A stretch of 64,000 nucleotides of DNA from contig NZ_AUBZ01000020.1 of the NCBI RefSeq assembly GCF_000429505.1, positions 1 through 64,000 of the forward strand, read 5' to 3'. Positions within the stretch are counted from its first letter, which is position 1, and every line of letters begins with the position of its first letter. Shown piece by piece: positions 37,316 through 46,018 of this stretch. Position numbers and translations under genes: made by a program. The notes beneath the pieces are model-generated. The model did no database searches, had not been told where the DNA came from, and was given only the letters and a program-made list of their open reading frames with translations. Origin of the DNA: Aliagarivorans taiwanensis DSM 22990 (lineage in GTDB: Bacteria > Pseudomonadota > Gammaproteobacteria > Enterobacterales > Celerinatantimonadaceae).

Positions 37316-37330
37316 CACCCCAAAGGGGTA
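37316..37330 (+). promoter_or_regulatory. NarP-like palindrome upstream of napD
   Basis: ACCCC-AAA-GGGGT is a perfect inverted repeat, and the right part AGGGGTA fits the NarL/NarP heptamer (AKRRGTA) exactly. The left heptamer and the spacing are not a perfect 7-2-7 match. It lies 31-32 bases from the FNR-like site, centre to centre, and would be a natural target of the adjacent narQ-narP system. Confidence 0.4.
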
Positions 37331-37449
37331 TACCGTACCGGGCACAGTCTGACTAGTCTTATCTTGTCTTCGCTCTTTAAGCTTATAGCTACTAGGGTTA
37401 ATACAATACAAATACTTAAGAAACACAGCAGCAGCAGCCTGGGAATCAA

Positions 37450-37716
37450 ATGGACGAATTTCATGTCAGCAGTGCGGTGGTGTATTGCCAGCCTCCGTCT
37501 ATCCAAGCATTAATCGAAGAACTCACAGCCTACGAAGGTGTAGAAGTCCATGGCTTCCACCCTGAAGGTCGTTTGGTTGTCACCGTAGAAGGCGGAGAGC
37601 GCTCCGGGTTGGTTGATGTCATCGAAGAAATCAACCGTTTACCGAAAGTACTGTGTGCCAACTTGGTATACCACCAATACGAAAGTAACGATCACAACGA
37701 AAAAGAGGAAGGGTGA
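37450..37716 (+). CDS. napD: Periplasmic nitrate reductase chaperone NapD
   Basis: An 88-residue cytoplasmic chaperone that binds the twin-arginine signal peptide of NapA and holds it until the cofactor is inserted. The ferredoxin-like fold begins with [12 protein letters not shown], and the segment [18 protein letters not shown] is typical of the family. A ribosome binding site is weak. It is the first gene of napDABC, and its TGA overlaps the napA start (TGATG). The order D-A-B-C without napF, napG or napH is seen in Vibrio- and Shewanella-type operons. Confidence 0.93.
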   Translation: MDEFHVSSAVVYCQPPSIQALIEELTAYEGVEVHGFHPEGRLVVTVEGGERSGLVDVIEEINRLPKVLCANLVYHQYESNDHNEKEEG

Positions 37717-40205
37717 TGAAGTGGACTCGACGTCAGTTTATTAAAGCGAACGCTGCCAGCGCAGCGGCCGCCGTGGCAGGGATCCAGCTACCTGCAGCAG
37801 CAACCAATTTGATCACCTCATCGGATCAAACCCGAGTCAATTGGCAAAAAGCCGCTTGCCGTTTTTGTGGCACCGGCTGCAGTATCTTGGTGGGCACCCA
37901 GAACGGCAAAGTCGTCGGCACCCAAGGTGACCCAGAGTCGCCGGTCAACAAGGGCCTCAACTGCATCAAGGGCTACTTCCTCTCCAAGATTATGTACGGC
38001 CAAGACCGCCTTACCACGCCACTGCTGCGTATGACCGACGGCGAATACGACAAGCAAGGCGAGTTCACCCCGGTGAGTTGGGATAAAGCCTTTGATGTGA
38101 TGGCTGAGAAATGGAAGGCCGCGCTTAAAGAAAAAGGTCCGACTTCGGTGGGCATGTTCGGTTCTGGCCAATGGACGGTGTGGGAAGGCTACGCTGCGGC
38201 CAAGCTGCACAAAGCCGGTTTCCGTACCAACAACATCGACCCCAACGCTCGCCACTGTATGGCGTCAGCAGTGGTTGGCTTTATTCGCGCCTTTGGTGTC
38301 GATGAACCCATGGGCTGTTACGACGATATGGAAGCGGCCGATGCCTTTGTGCTGTGGGGCTCCAACATGGCTGAGATGCACCCCGTGCTGTGGTCGCGCA
38401 TTACTGACCGACGCCTCTCTCACCCCCATGTGAAGGTGCATGTGCTGTCTACTTTTGAGCACCGTAGTTTCGAGCTCTCTGACAACGGCATGATTTTCAC
38501 GCCACAAACTGACTTGGCGATCCTCAACTACATCGCTCATTACATCATTGAGAACGACAAAGTTAACTGGGACTTTGTGAACCAGCACACCAACTTTAAG
38601 CGTGGTGATACCGATATCGGCTACGGGCTGCGTCCCGAGCATCCATTGCAAAAAGCCGCAGCGAATGCAGATAGCGGCGCCATGAGCGATATGTCTTTTG
38701 ATGAGTATCGCGAGTTCTTGAAAGACTACGACCTGAAGTCGGTGTCTGAGCTCAGTGGCGTGCCTGAAGAACGTTTATTGCGTTTGGCGGAAACCTACGC
38801 CGACCCCAAAACCAAGGTGACCTCGTTCTGGACCATGGGCTTTAACCAGCACACCCGTGGTGTGTGGGCCAACAATTCGATTTACAATATCCACCTGCTT
38901 ACCGGCAAGATCTCCGAGCCAGGCAATAGCCCGTTCAGTCTAACCGGTCAACCTTCCGCCTGTGGTACTGCGCGTGAAGTGGGCACCTTTGCTCACCGCT
39001 TGCCAGCAGACTACGTGGTTGCCAACCCGAAACACCGTCAAATTGCTGAAGATATCTGGCAGCTGCCTGAAGGCACCATCCCGCCCAAACCGGGTTATCA
39101 CGCAGTGCTGCAAAACCGTATGCTTAAAGATGGCAAGCTCAATGCTTACTGGGTGATGTGTAACAATAACATGCAAGCTGCGCCAAACATCAATGAGGAA
39201 AGCTTGCCGGGTTATCGTAACCCCGCCAACTTTATTGTGGTCTCAGAGCCTTACCCCACAGTTACCGCCCAAGCTGCCGACCTGATCCTGCCAACCGCGA
39301 TGTGGGTAGAAAAGGAGGGAGCTTACGGTAACGCTGAACGTCGTACCCAGTTCTGGCATCAGATGGTATCCGCACCAGGTAAGGCGAAATCGGATCTCTG
39401 GCAGTTGATGGAGTTTTCTAAACGCTTCAGTGTAGAGGAAGTGTGGCCAGAAGAGCTGATTGCTAAGAAACCAGAGTATCGCGGTAAAACCTTGTATGAC
39501 GTATTGTTTGCCAACGGTAAGATCGATTCTTACCCCGTGGAGCAAATTGACTCACCGCTTAACGATGAGTCAGCGCATTTTGGCTACTACGTGCAAAAAG
39601 GTCTGTTTGAGGAATACGCCACCTTTGGCCGTGGCCACGGTCATGATTTGGCTGACTTCGATACCTACCACGAAGTACGCGGTCTGCGTTGGCCGGTGGT
39701 CGACGGTAAAGAGACCTTGTGGCGCTATCGTGAAGGCAGCGATCCGTACGTGAAAGCGGGGGCTGGTTACCAATTCTATGGTAAGCCCGATGGTCGAGCA
39801 CTGATTATCGCAACTCCTTATGAGCCGGCAGCTGAGTCGCCAGACGAAGAGTTCGATTTGTGGCTAAGCACCGGCCGGGTGCTCGAGCACTGGCACTCAG
39901 GTTCGATGACGCGCCGGGTACCAGAGCTGTATCGCTCCTACCCAGACGCGGTGGTTTATGTTCACCCCGACGATGCCAAAGAGCGTGATTTACGCCGCGG
40001 TGATGAAGTGTTGCTGCAGAGCCGTCGCGGTGAGGTGCGTACCCGGGTTGAAACACGCGGCAGGAACCGTCCACCGAAAGGCTTGGTTTACATGCCATGG
40101 TTCGATGCCAAACAGCTGACCAATAAACTGACGCTGGATGCGACCGACCCACTATCCAAAGAAACCGACTTTAAGAAGTGCGCAGTGCGCATGGTCAAGG
40201 CATAG
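37716..40205 (+). CDS. napA: Periplasmic nitrate reductase catalytic subunit NapA
   Basis: An 829-residue molybdopterin enzyme that reduces nitrate to nitrite in the periplasm. The twin-arginine signal is at the N terminus ([19 protein letters not shown]). The 4Fe-4S cluster ligands are in [13 protein letters not shown] and in LNCIKGYF. The molybdenum ligand Cys is in [10 protein letters not shown], and the C-terminal molydopterin-dinucleotide binding domain begins near [15 protein letters not shown]. The length is normal. The ATG at 37716 overlaps the napD stop; the GTG one codon before it is not favoured. Assembly needs NapD, molybdopterin guanine dinucleotide (mobA nearby) and Tat export. 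Confidence 0.97.
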   Translation: MKWTRRQFIKANAASAAAAVAGIQLPAAATNLITSSDQTRVNWQKAACRFCGTGCSILVGTQNGKVVGTQGDPESPVNKGLNCIKGYFLSKIMYGQDRLTTPLLRMTDGEYDKQGEFTPVSWDKAFDVMAEKWKAALKEKGPTSVGMFGSGQWTVWEGYAAAKLHKAGFRTNNIDPNARHCMASAVVGFIRAFGVDEPMGCYDDMEAADAFVLWGSNMAEMHPVLWSRITDRRLSHPHVKVHVLSTFEHRSFELSDNGMIFTPQTDLAILNYIAHYIIENDKVNWDFVNQHTNFKRGDTDIGYGLRPEHPLQKAAANADSGAMSDMSFDEYREFLKDYDLKSVSELSGVPEERLLRLAETYADPKTKVTSFWTMGFNQHTRGVWANNSIYNIHLLTGKISEPGNSPFSLTGQPSACGTAREVGTFAHRLPADYVVANPKHRQIAEDIWQLPEGTIPPKPGYHAVLQNRMLKDGKLNAYWVMCNNNMQAAPNINEESLPGYRNPANFIVVSEPYPTVTAQAADLILPTAMWVEKEGAYGNAERRTQFWHQMVSAPGKAKSDLWQLMEFSKRFSVEEVWPEELIAKKPEYRGKTLYDVLFANGKIDSYPVEQIDSPLNDESAHFGYYVQKGLFEEYATFGRGHGHDLADFDTYHEVRGLRWPVVDGKETLWRYREGSDPYVKAGAGYQFYGKPDGRALIIATPYEPAAESPDEEFDLWLSTGRVLEHWHSGSMTRRVPELYRSYPDAVVYVHPDDAKERDLRRGDEVLLQSRRGEVRTRVETRGRNRPPKGLVYMPWFDAKQLTNKLTLDATDPLSKETDFKKCAVRMVKA

Positions 40206-40222
40206 AGCAGGAGAAACAAGCA

Positions 40223-40672
40223 ATGACTAAAACCCTATTCGCTGTTTTGTTCGCCAGCTTTGCCATCGGACAGGTTACTGCGGACGAATACGTTACCAAC
40301 GGTGGGCTTAGCTCACTGCGTGGTAGCACCGAACTGAACCAAGAGGCCCAACCGCCGACCATGCAGTCGGTGATTGAGCAGGATACCACCTATCCCAATG
40401 CCTATATCTTTCAGCCTCCGTTGATCCCCCATGATATTCGCAACTATGAGATGAGCTTGAATGCCAACAAATGCATGTCGTGTCATAGCTGGAAGAATGC
40501 ACCTGCCAGTCGCGCCACCAAGGTGAGTGTGACCCACTATCTCGGTCGCGATGGTGAGGTGTTGGCCGATGTATCACCACGTCGTTATTTCTGCTTGCAG
40601 TGCCATGTGCCGCAGGTCGATGCTCCAGAGTTGGTCGACAACCAGTTTGAGCCAGTAGAGTCACTCCGTTAA
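40223..40672 (+). CDS. napB: Periplasmic diheme cytochrome NapB
   Basis: A 149-residue periplasmic cytochrome that passes electrons to NapA. A signal peptide ends near QVTADEYV. Two haem-binding motifs are present, CMSCH and CLQCH, with PRRYFCLQCHVPQVDAPELV typical of NapB. The start ATG has AGGAGAAAC upstream; the frame is open earlier but unsupported. It lies 17 bases after napA and 15 before napC. Confidence 0.96.
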   Translation: MTKTLFAVLFASFAIGQVTADEYVTNGGLSSLRGSTELNQEAQPPTMQSVIEQDTTYPNAYIFQPPLIPHDIRNYEMSLNANKCMSCHSWKNAPASRATKVSVTHYLGRDGEVLADVSPRRYFCLQCHVPQVDAPELVDNQFEPVESLR

Positions 40673-40687
40673 CCAAGAGGCAGCAGT

Positions 40688-41263
40688 ATGAAATGGATAA
40701 AGGCCTTTTTTAAGGCCCTCTCACGTCCCAGTAAGGCCGCGGTTGGTATTGTGCTAGCGTTGGGGTTCTTCGGTGGGATCATGTTTTGGGGGGCATTTAA
40801 TACGGGGATGGAGTTGACCAACACAGAAGAGTTCTGTGCCGGCTGTCACCAGCCCATTGTTAAAGAGATCCAATCTACCATCCACTATTCAAATCGCTCC
40901 GGGGTCAGAGCAATCTGTTCCGATTGCCATGTGCCACACAACTGGACCGACAAAATGGTGCGTAAGGTGCAAGCCAGTAAAGAGGTGTTTGCCCACATCA
41001 TGGGAACCATCAGTACTGAAGAGAAGTTTCAGGCTCGCCGCAAGCACTTGGCTGAACGTGAGTGGCATCGCTTGAAAGAGAACGATTCACTCGAGTGTCG
41101 TAACTGTCACGAGTTCGAATATATGGACTTCACTGAACAAGGTCCTCGCAGTGTTGCACAGCACTCCACCGCGCTGGCTGATGGCGACAAGACCTGTGTA
41201 GATTGCCATAAGGGCATTGCTCACCGCTTGCCGGATATGGCCGGTGTTGAAGGCTGGCAATAA
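40688..41263 (+). CDS. napC: Membrane tetraheme quinol dehydrogenase NapC
   Basis: A 191-residue NapC/NirT cytochrome that takes electrons from quinol and feeds NapB and NapA. An N-terminal membrane helix lies at about residues 18-38, and four haem motifs follow: CAGCH, CSDCH, CRNCH and CVDCH. A good AGAGGCAGCAGT leader precedes the ATG. It completes the minimal quinol-to-nitrate chain with napA and napB. Confidence 0.96.
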   Translation: MKWIKAFFKALSRPSKAAVGIVLALGFFGGIMFWGAFNTGMELTNTEEFCAGCHQPIVKEIQSTIHYSNRSGVRAICSDCHVPHNWTDKMVRKVQASKEVFAHIMGTISTEEKFQARRKHLAEREWHRLKENDSLECRNCHEFEYMDFTEQGPRSVAQHSTALADGDKTCVDCHKGIAHRLPDMAGVEGWQ

Positions 41264-41272
41264 GGAGCCGAG

Positions 41273-41398
41273 ATGAGTCAACTAGAATCAATTATTTGGC
41301 ATGTATTGGGCTATGCGGCGATACCCACCATTTTGCTCGGAGGTTTTGTCGCTGTGGCGTTGGTAAGCTTGCTGATATTACGCCGCTGGGATCAGTAA
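41273..41398 (+). CDS. 41-residue single-helix membrane protein, TIGR02808-like
   Basis: A short frame, easily missed: 41 residues starting MSQLESIIWHVLGYA, with one hydrophobic helix from about residue 11 to 36 and a final RRWDQ. AAGGAG lies eight bases before the ATG, nine bases after the napC stop, and a good terminator follows. TIGR02808 describes small (about 46 residues) membrane proteins found next to nap genes in Vibrio and Photobacterium, and both size and place fit. It may stabilise or assist NapC, but its role is unknown. Confidence 0.75.
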   Translation: MSQLESIIWHVLGYAAIPTILLGGFVAVALVSLLILRRWDQ

Positions 41399-41415
41399 AC
41401 CATTGATGATAATCG

Positions 41416-41455
41416 AGGCCTCCAGTCAAAAATGGCTGAGAGGCCTTTATTTTTG
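41416..41455 (+). terminator. Terminator of the nap operon
   Basis: The stem AGGCCTC-CAG / CTG-AGAGGCCT (with one bulge) has an AATGG-containing loop and is followed by TTTATTTTTG. It lies about 20 bases after the 41-residue gene. Confidence 0.85.
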
Positions 41456-41523
41456 TTAATAGCAACGGCATGCTGGTAACAAAGTAGAAGCTTGTAAAAG
41501 CATAGGGATGTAAAGGGTTAGAC

Positions 41524-42075
41524 GTGGTACCTGCTGCAGCCGTTCTAGCGGGCGGATTATCGACAAGGATGGGTCAGGACAAGGCCTTGCTACCTTGGCA
41601 AGGCAAAACGTGGTTGCAACACAGCATGGAGCTATTAGCGCAGTTGTGCCAACAGTGCTATGTAAGCGGCAATTACGAAGGTTTCGCTTGTATCCCGGAT
41701 CTATATGAAAAACGTGGCCCCCTCGGTGGCATTGCAAGCTGTCTTAATGCCAATCCGAGCAAGTCTGCATGGCTGTTTTGTCCGGTCGATATGCCGTTGT
41801 TATCGTTAAGCGCGCTAGAGCAACTTGCTCACAGTTATCAATCAAAGCCCGGCAGTTATCACTTTCAAGACTCGCTCTTTCCCCTTATCGTGCAAAACAC
41901 CCCTGACACTCGCGCGGTTATTTCACAACAACTCGCTCAGGGAGACTACCGCCTTCGCGCTTTTCTCAAGACGACTCAAAGCGAAGCGCTAGTAAGCAGC
42001 GAGCAACCCGCGGTATTTGGAAACGTGAATACGCCCCAGCAGTGGCGTGACATACAACAATTAAGGAGTAACTAA
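41524..42075 (+). CDS. mobA: Molybdenum cofactor guanylyltransferase MobA
   Basis: A 183-residue nucleotidyltransferase that adds GMP to molybdopterin, giving the guanine dinucleotide form needed by NapA. The signature AVLAGGLSTRMGQDKALLPW lies at residues about 6-25, and CPVDMPLL carries the metal-binding Asp. The start is GTG at 41524, preceded by a GGG-rich segment. It opens the mobA-moaB-moaC-moaD-moaE-modA string and shares one base with moaB (TAATG). It matches the NapA requirement closely. Confidence 0.92.
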   Translation: MVPAAAVLAGGLSTRMGQDKALLPWQGKTWLQHSMELLAQLCQQCYVSGNYEGFACIPDLYEKRGPLGGIASCLNANPSKSAWLFCPVDMPLLSLSALEQLAHSYQSKPGSYHFQDSLFPLIVQNTPDTRAVISQQLAQGDYRLRAFLKTTQSEALVSSEQPAVFGNVNTPQQWRDIQQLRSN

Positions 42076-42602
42076 TGGGCCATTTGGCAAGTGCAGAAAA
42101 AAAGCCATTGCGCGTGGCAGTTCTTACCGTATCTGATACCCGAACCGAGGAAAACGATACCTCGGGTGCTTTTCTGGTCGAGGCGCTAAGCGAAGCCGGT
42201 CATAAGGTTGCAGACAAGCAGATCGTTATCGATGACGTATATAAGCTGCGCGCAATCGTGAGCAAATGGATTGCGGATCCAACTATCCAATGTGTTATCT
42301 CAACGGGAGGCACTGGTTTTACTGAGCGTGATAACACTCCCGAAGCGCTAAGCGTATTGTTTGATAAACCCATCGAAGGCTTCGGTGAGCTGTTCCGCTA
42401 TGTGTCGTACCAAGAGATCGGTACCTCTACCGTGCAAAGTCGTGCTATTGCCGGAATGGCAAACAAGACGGCCATCTTCTGCGTTCCCGGTTCAACCAAC
42501 GCCTGCAAAACAGCTTGGAACAGCATCTTGCTTGAGCAGCTAGACTCGACCCACAAGCCGTGTAACTTTGCCCCTCATGTCAAGGAGGTGGACGCTTGCT
42601 AA
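42075..42602 (+). CDS. moaB: Molybdenum cofactor biosynthesis protein MoaB
   Basis: A 175-residue protein of the MoaB/Mog fold that binds molybdopterin. The conserved block [17 protein letters not shown] lies at about residues 75-91, and [17 protein letters not shown] follows. In E. coli MoaB has no proven essential step, and Mog adenylates molybdopterin; no mog gene is seen in this window, so MoaB may take that role here. AAGGAG precedes the ATG, which overlaps the mobA stop. The end overlaps moaC by 7 bases. Confidence 0.92.
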   Translation: MGHLASAEKKPLRVAVLTVSDTRTEENDTSGAFLVEALSEAGHKVADKQIVIDDVYKLRAIVSKWIADPTIQCVISTGGTGFTERDNTPEALSVLFDKPIEGFGELFRYVSYQEIGTSTVQSRAIAGMANKTAIFCVPGSTNACKTAWNSILLEQLDSTHKPCNFAPHVKEVDAC

Positions 42603-43114
42603 GTCATTTGAACCACAACGGCGAGGCAGAGATGGTTGATGTCTCTGCCAAGCAGCAGACGGTGCGCGAGGCGCGTGCTCAGGCGCGAGTCTCGCTATCC
42701 GCCCAGTGCTGGGCGGCGCTATCTGCCGAGAACAATCCTAAGGGCGAAGTACTAGGTTGCGCTCGGCTTGCGGGCATTATGGCGGCCAAGAAGACCAGCG
42801 ACCTTATTCCTTTGTGTCATCCCTTGATGATCTCCAAGGTGGCTATCGAGTTTGAGTTGGACGAGGCGCAGTATCAGATCCGGGTGGAAAGCCGAGTGCG
42901 ACTAACTGGCACGACCGGTGTCGAGATGGAGGCATTAACCGCAGCCAGTGTCGCAGCACTTACCATCTACGATATGCTCAAAGCGGTTCAAAAAGACATC
43001 GTGATCAGCGAGGTAAAGCTTTTGGAGAAAAGCGGCGGTAAGTCAGGCCACTTTATCGCAGAGCATGGCGAGCAGCATACTAACACTACCAAGGGAACTG
43101 GCGATGAAGATTAA
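42596..43114 (+). CDS. moaC: Cyclic pyranopterin monophosphate synthase MoaC
   Basis: A 172-residue enzyme that converts 3',8-cyclo-dihydro-GTP to cyclic pyranopterin monophosphate with MoaA. The catalytic segments [17 protein letters not shown] and [19 protein letters not shown] with [19 protein letters not shown] are intact. The start is TTG at 42596, supported by AAGGAGGTG just upstream and by the beginning [16 protein letters not shown], which aligns with E. coli MoaC. The frame overlaps moaB by 7 bases and moaD by 11. Confidence 0.94.
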   Translation: MLSHLNHNGEAEMVDVSAKQQTVREARAQARVSLSAQCWAALSAENNPKGEVLGCARLAGIMAAKKTSDLIPLCHPLMISKVAIEFELDEAQYQIRVESRVRLTGTTGVEMEALTAASVAALTIYDMLKAVQKDIVISEVKLLEKSGGKSGHFIAEHGEQHTNTTKGTGDED

Positions 43115-43349
43115 CGTACGTTTGTTCGCGCGCCTACGCGAGCAATTGGGCGATAGCGTTCAGTGTGAATGCCCAGAAGGTGCAACGGTAGCGGCACTTA
43201 CCGACCAACTGGCTTCTCGAGGCGACAATTGGGCGCAGTTAAAGTCGCAAGAGATCCTCTGTGCAGTCAATCAGCAGCAAGTCAGTGGCGAGCATCGTTT
43301 GGCAGACAATGATGAAGTCGCCTTTTTCCCCCCGGTCACAGGCGGATAG
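43104..43349 (+). CDS. moaD: Molybdopterin synthase small subunit MoaD
   Basis: An 81-residue ubiquitin-like sulfur carrier. The C terminus ends in GG (FFPPVTGG), the thiocarboxylate site required by molybdopterin synthase. It begins [16 protein letters not shown]. The ATG lies inside the end of moaC (11-base overlap), so translation should be coupled. It partners MoaE, the next gene. Confidence 0.95.
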   Translation: MKINVRLFARLREQLGDSVQCECPEGATVAALTDQLASRGDNWAQLKSQEILCAVNQQQVSGEHRLADNDEVAFFPPVTGG

Positions 43350-43353
43350 TCGG

Positions 43354-43797
43354 GTGATTTCAGTGCAAAAAGAGGACTTCGATGTTGCTGCGCTATACCA
43401 AGCCCTGCAGCAGAACCCATCAAGCGGCGCCGTGGTGACATTCACCGGTCTGGTGCGCGATCTCAACCTCGGCACGGCAGTCAACGCGCTGTTTATCGAA
43501 CACTATCCGGGGATGACGGAACGCGCGCTCTCGGATATTGTCGAACAAGCCAAACAGCGCTGGCCGATTAACGATGTGGCAGTGGTGCATCGGGTTGGCC
43601 GGTTAGAGGTCAATCAGCAAATCGTGTTTGTCGGCGTTAATTCCGCCCACCGTCAGGCAGCTTTTGATGCCTGCGAGTTCATAATGGACTACCTTAAAAC
43701 CTCAGCGCCTTTTTGGAAAAAGGAGCTTAGCGATCAAGGAGAACAATGGCTCGAGCAGAGAGAAAGCGACAGGGTTGCCAGCAAGCGCTGGTCTTAA
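43354..43797 (+). CDS. moaE: Molybdopterin synthase catalytic subunit MoaE
   Basis: A 147-residue subunit that transfers sulfur from MoaD to cyclic pyranopterin monophosphate. Recognisable segments are GAVVTFTGLVRD, EHYPGMTERAL, HRVGRLEVNQQIVFVGVNSAHR and the active-site Lys region MDYLKTSAPFWKKE. The start is taken as GTG at 43354, four bases after moaD, since homologues begin there; an ATG at 43261 in frame lies within moaD. The end overlaps modA by 52 bases, an unusually long overlap. Confidence 0.93.
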   Translation: MISVQKEDFDVAALYQALQQNPSSGAVVTFTGLVRDLNLGTAVNALFIEHYPGMTERALSDIVEQAKQRWPINDVAVVHRVGRLEVNQQIVFVGVNSAHRQAAFDACEFIMDYLKTSAPFWKKELSDQGEQWLEQRESDRVASKRWS

Positions 43798-44438
43798 GCT
43801 TACTGAGCATAGTATTGTCGTGGGCGCCAGCCGGCGCCCATACCCTCGATATCGGTGTATCGAGTAACTTCGAGCCTGCCTTGCAAGCGTTGGTGAAAGG
43901 TTATCAGCAACGCACCCATATGCCTCACCTTCGGATTAAAGCCGCTTCAAGCGGCGTTCTTTACCAGCAAATTCTGCAGGGCGAAGAGATAGACATTTTC
44001 TTTTCTGCCGATAAGTTGCGGCCGAAGCTTTTGCATGATGGTGGTGTAGCATCGCGTATTAGCGCTTATGTTCAAGGCCGTTTAGTGTTTTGGGCGCCAA
44101 GCACCAGTAAAGGTGAACAGGGAAGGGTGGATCAGTCCACCTGGCAGAATTGGCAGCAACCGTATGTGTTAGCTAACCCGCTCAATGCCCCTTATGGCGT
44201 AACTGCTAAGCAGGTGATTAGTCAAATCGATGGTCGTGCGACGCCGGTTATCGCCAGCGACGTAGAACAAGCCTACCATTTCATTTTGGCAGATCGCGTC
44301 CCGGCCGGTTTTGTCTCTCTGGCTCAAGTGATTTACCAGCCTGCTGGAGACTACTGGTTAGTACCCCGGCACTACTATCAACCCTTAGAGCAGTTTTACG
44401 CCGTTCTTGATGAAACCAAAGAAGTCAGTGAGCTATAA
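43746..44438 (+). CDS. modA: Molybdate-binding periplasmic protein ModA, cut short by an in-frame TAA
   Basis: A 230-residue molybdate-binding protein. The signal peptide ends near PAGAHTLDIG; the ligand-site blocks VSSNFEPAL, KAASSGVLYQQILQGEEIDIFFSAD and ANPLNAPYGVTAKQ are present. It ends in KEVSEL followed by TAA at 44436-44438. The same frame continues for 28 codons as a normal ModA C-terminal helix pair (see the next entry), so the stop appears to be a nonsense change. AGGAGAACA precedes the ATG. No modB or modC gene is in the window, so the ABC partner must lie elsewhere. Function of the shortened form is doubtful but cannot be excluded. Confidence 0.85.
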   Translation: MARAERKRQGCQQALVLSLLSIVLSWAPAGAHTLDIGVSSNFEPALQALVKGYQQRTHMPHLRIKAASSGVLYQQILQGEEIDIFFSADKLRPKLLHDGGVASRISAYVQGRLVFWAPSTSKGEQGRVDQSTWQNWQQPYVLANPLNAPYGVTAKQVISQIDGRATPVIASDVEQAYHFILADRVPAGFVSLAQVIYQPAGDYWLVPRHYYQPLEQFYAVLDETKEVSEL

Positions 44439-44522
44439 GCGTTTATCGAATCAGAAGAGGGGCGCGCAATCCTTAAAGCCTTTGGCTACGCGCCGCTCGA
44501 AGAAAGCCAAGCGTCACACTAG
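44439..44522 (+). other. In-frame 3' remnant of modA beyond the premature stop
   Basis: Directly after the modA TAA, the frame reads 27 residues including FIESEEGRAILKAFGYAPLE and stops at TAG (44520-44522). This is what is normally found at the end of ModA (a helix ending in a K-x-x-G-Y turn). No start codon or ribosome binding site is present, so it is a remnant rather than a gene. Its last 9 bases overlap the end of the convergent moeA. Confidence 0.8.
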
Positions 44523-45740
44523 TGGTGCCCGGAACATTTCCACGTTAACCCGTTCACCTTTTGCAACTGCACCGCGCTCACGCTCCAGTACAATAAAACA
44601 GTTCGCATCGCTCAGACTACTGAACACACCACTGCCTTGAGCCCCGGTGGTCGTCACTACGGGGTTACCATCTTCGTCACAACCTAAGATGCCGCGTTGG
44701 AAGTCGGTTCGACCGGGCGACTTACGGATAGCGCAGCCCGCCTTAACTTTGACGCTAGTCGGTGACGGACGTTCCCAGCCCATAGCGCTCGCCAGCATAG
44801 GCATAGCGAGCTGATAGAAGGTCACAATCGCTGACACTGGGTTACCGGGTAGTCCAATGAAGTGACTATCGCCAATAGGCCCATAGGCGAAGGGTTTACC
44901 GGGCTTCATCGCCAGTTTCCAGAACGCGACTTTGCCTAACTCGTCCAATACCGTCTTGGTGTAATCAGCATCACCTACTGATACCCCGCCACTGCAAATA
45001 ATGATGTCTGCGAGTTCACTGGCATGGACATAGGCGTCATGAATAGCGTGATAGTCATCTTTGATTACGCCTAGGTCGAACAGCTCAATCGGTAACTTGG
45101 ATAGCATTGCGTGCAAGGCGAAACGGTTGCTGTCATAAATCGCCCCGGGAGCAAGTGGTGTACCGGGTTGGGTAAGCTCGTCCCCGGTGGATAGGAGCGC
45201 GACTTTAAGGCGTGTACGTACCATAGCGCTGGCAATCCCCAAACTGGCCAGTCGTCCGATATCGGCGGTCTTTAACTGATGACCTACTGGAATCGCTGTT
45301 TCACCTTGCTTGATATCTTCACCGGCACGACGAATGTTTGAACCCGCTTTGTGTTTTAAGATGCGCACCACGTTGCCGCTTGCTTCGGTGTTTTCCTGCA
45401 TTACCACCGTATCTGCATTGGGTGGGATAGGCGCACCGGTCATAATGCGCACGCATTCTCCGGGTTGTAGTGGCAAATCGTCGTAATCACCGGCCAGTAC
45501 GCTACCTCTTATGGTGAGGGTGTCGCCTTCAAGTGATGCTGCGTTAAAGGCGTAGCCATCCATTGCGCTGTTATCGAACGCGGGCACATTGATGGGGCTG
45601 ACGATAGCCTGTGCAGTGATTCGTCCAAGTAAATCGCTAAGCTCGACGCTTTCTTCACCACAAAGCAGCGGTACGTGTTGGGTCAATTGAGTAAGGGCGG
45701 CGTGGAAGTCGAGAAGTCCGGGGCTTGCGCATTGGTCCAT
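44514..45740 (-). CDS. moeA: Molybdopterin molybdenumtransferase MoeA
   Basis: A 408-residue enzyme that inserts molybdate into adenylated molybdopterin. It follows E. coli MoeA along its length: VPAFDNSAMDGYAF, IMTGAPIPPNADTVVMQE, FSTGDEL region seen as LLSTGDELTQPG, CSGGVSVGDADYTK, and FIGLPGNPVSAIVTFYQL. The C-terminal domain IV is complete. An ORF runs upstream to 45914, but the family start is the ATG at 45740 (MDQCASPGLLDFHAAL). It is convergent with the mob-moa-mod string, so its own promoter lies in 45741-46018. Confidence 0.93.
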   Translation of the reverse strand: MDQCASPGLLDFHAALTQLTQHVPLLCGEESVELSDLLGRITAQAIVSPINVPAFDNSAMDGYAFNAASLEGDTLTIRGSVLAGDYDDLPLQPGECVRIMTGAPIPPNADTVVMQENTEASGNVVRILKHKAGSNIRRAGEDIKQGETAIPVGHQLKTADIGRLASLGIASAMVRTRLKVALLSTGDELTQPGTPLAPGAIYDSNRFALHAMLSKLPIELFDLGVIKDDYHAIHDAYVHASELADIIICSGGVSVGDADYTKTVLDELGKVAFWKLAMKPGKPFAYGPIGDSHFIGLPGNPVSAIVTFYQLAMPMLASAMGWERPSPTSVKVKAGCAIRKSPGRTDFQRGILGCDEDGNPVVTTTGAQGSGVFSSLSDANCFIVLERERGAVAKGERVNVEMFRAPLV

Positions 45741-46018
45741 AGGGGCAATTTGTCCTTGCTTTATTGCGTTTGCGCTAGCATTACAAATCTTTTGATTGAG
45801 AACAATGGAAGCGCAATGTTTCAGATTCCTTACATTGCTCTTGGCGTGCAGATCAACTAAAATGAGATCAAGCTCATGAATACAGCACGTGACAACTGCG
45901 CTTTTAATCCACATCGATTAATAGTAGTTAGGTCGTTTGAAAGTCTTTCATTCATCTAGGCAGACAACGGTTAAGTGCGCTTCAGGACGATAAGAGCGCT
46001 GAAAATATTGGGGATACT

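Noticed and set aside
44436-44438. Recoding of the modA TAA as an amino acid
   Set aside because: TAA is not a selenocysteine or pyrrolysine codon and no recoding structure is seen; a nonsense change is simpler.
45741-45914. 58-residue N-terminal extension of MoeA
   Set aside because: MoeA homologues begin at the ATG at 45740; the extension is rich in unlikely residues and no ribosome binding site is seen for it.
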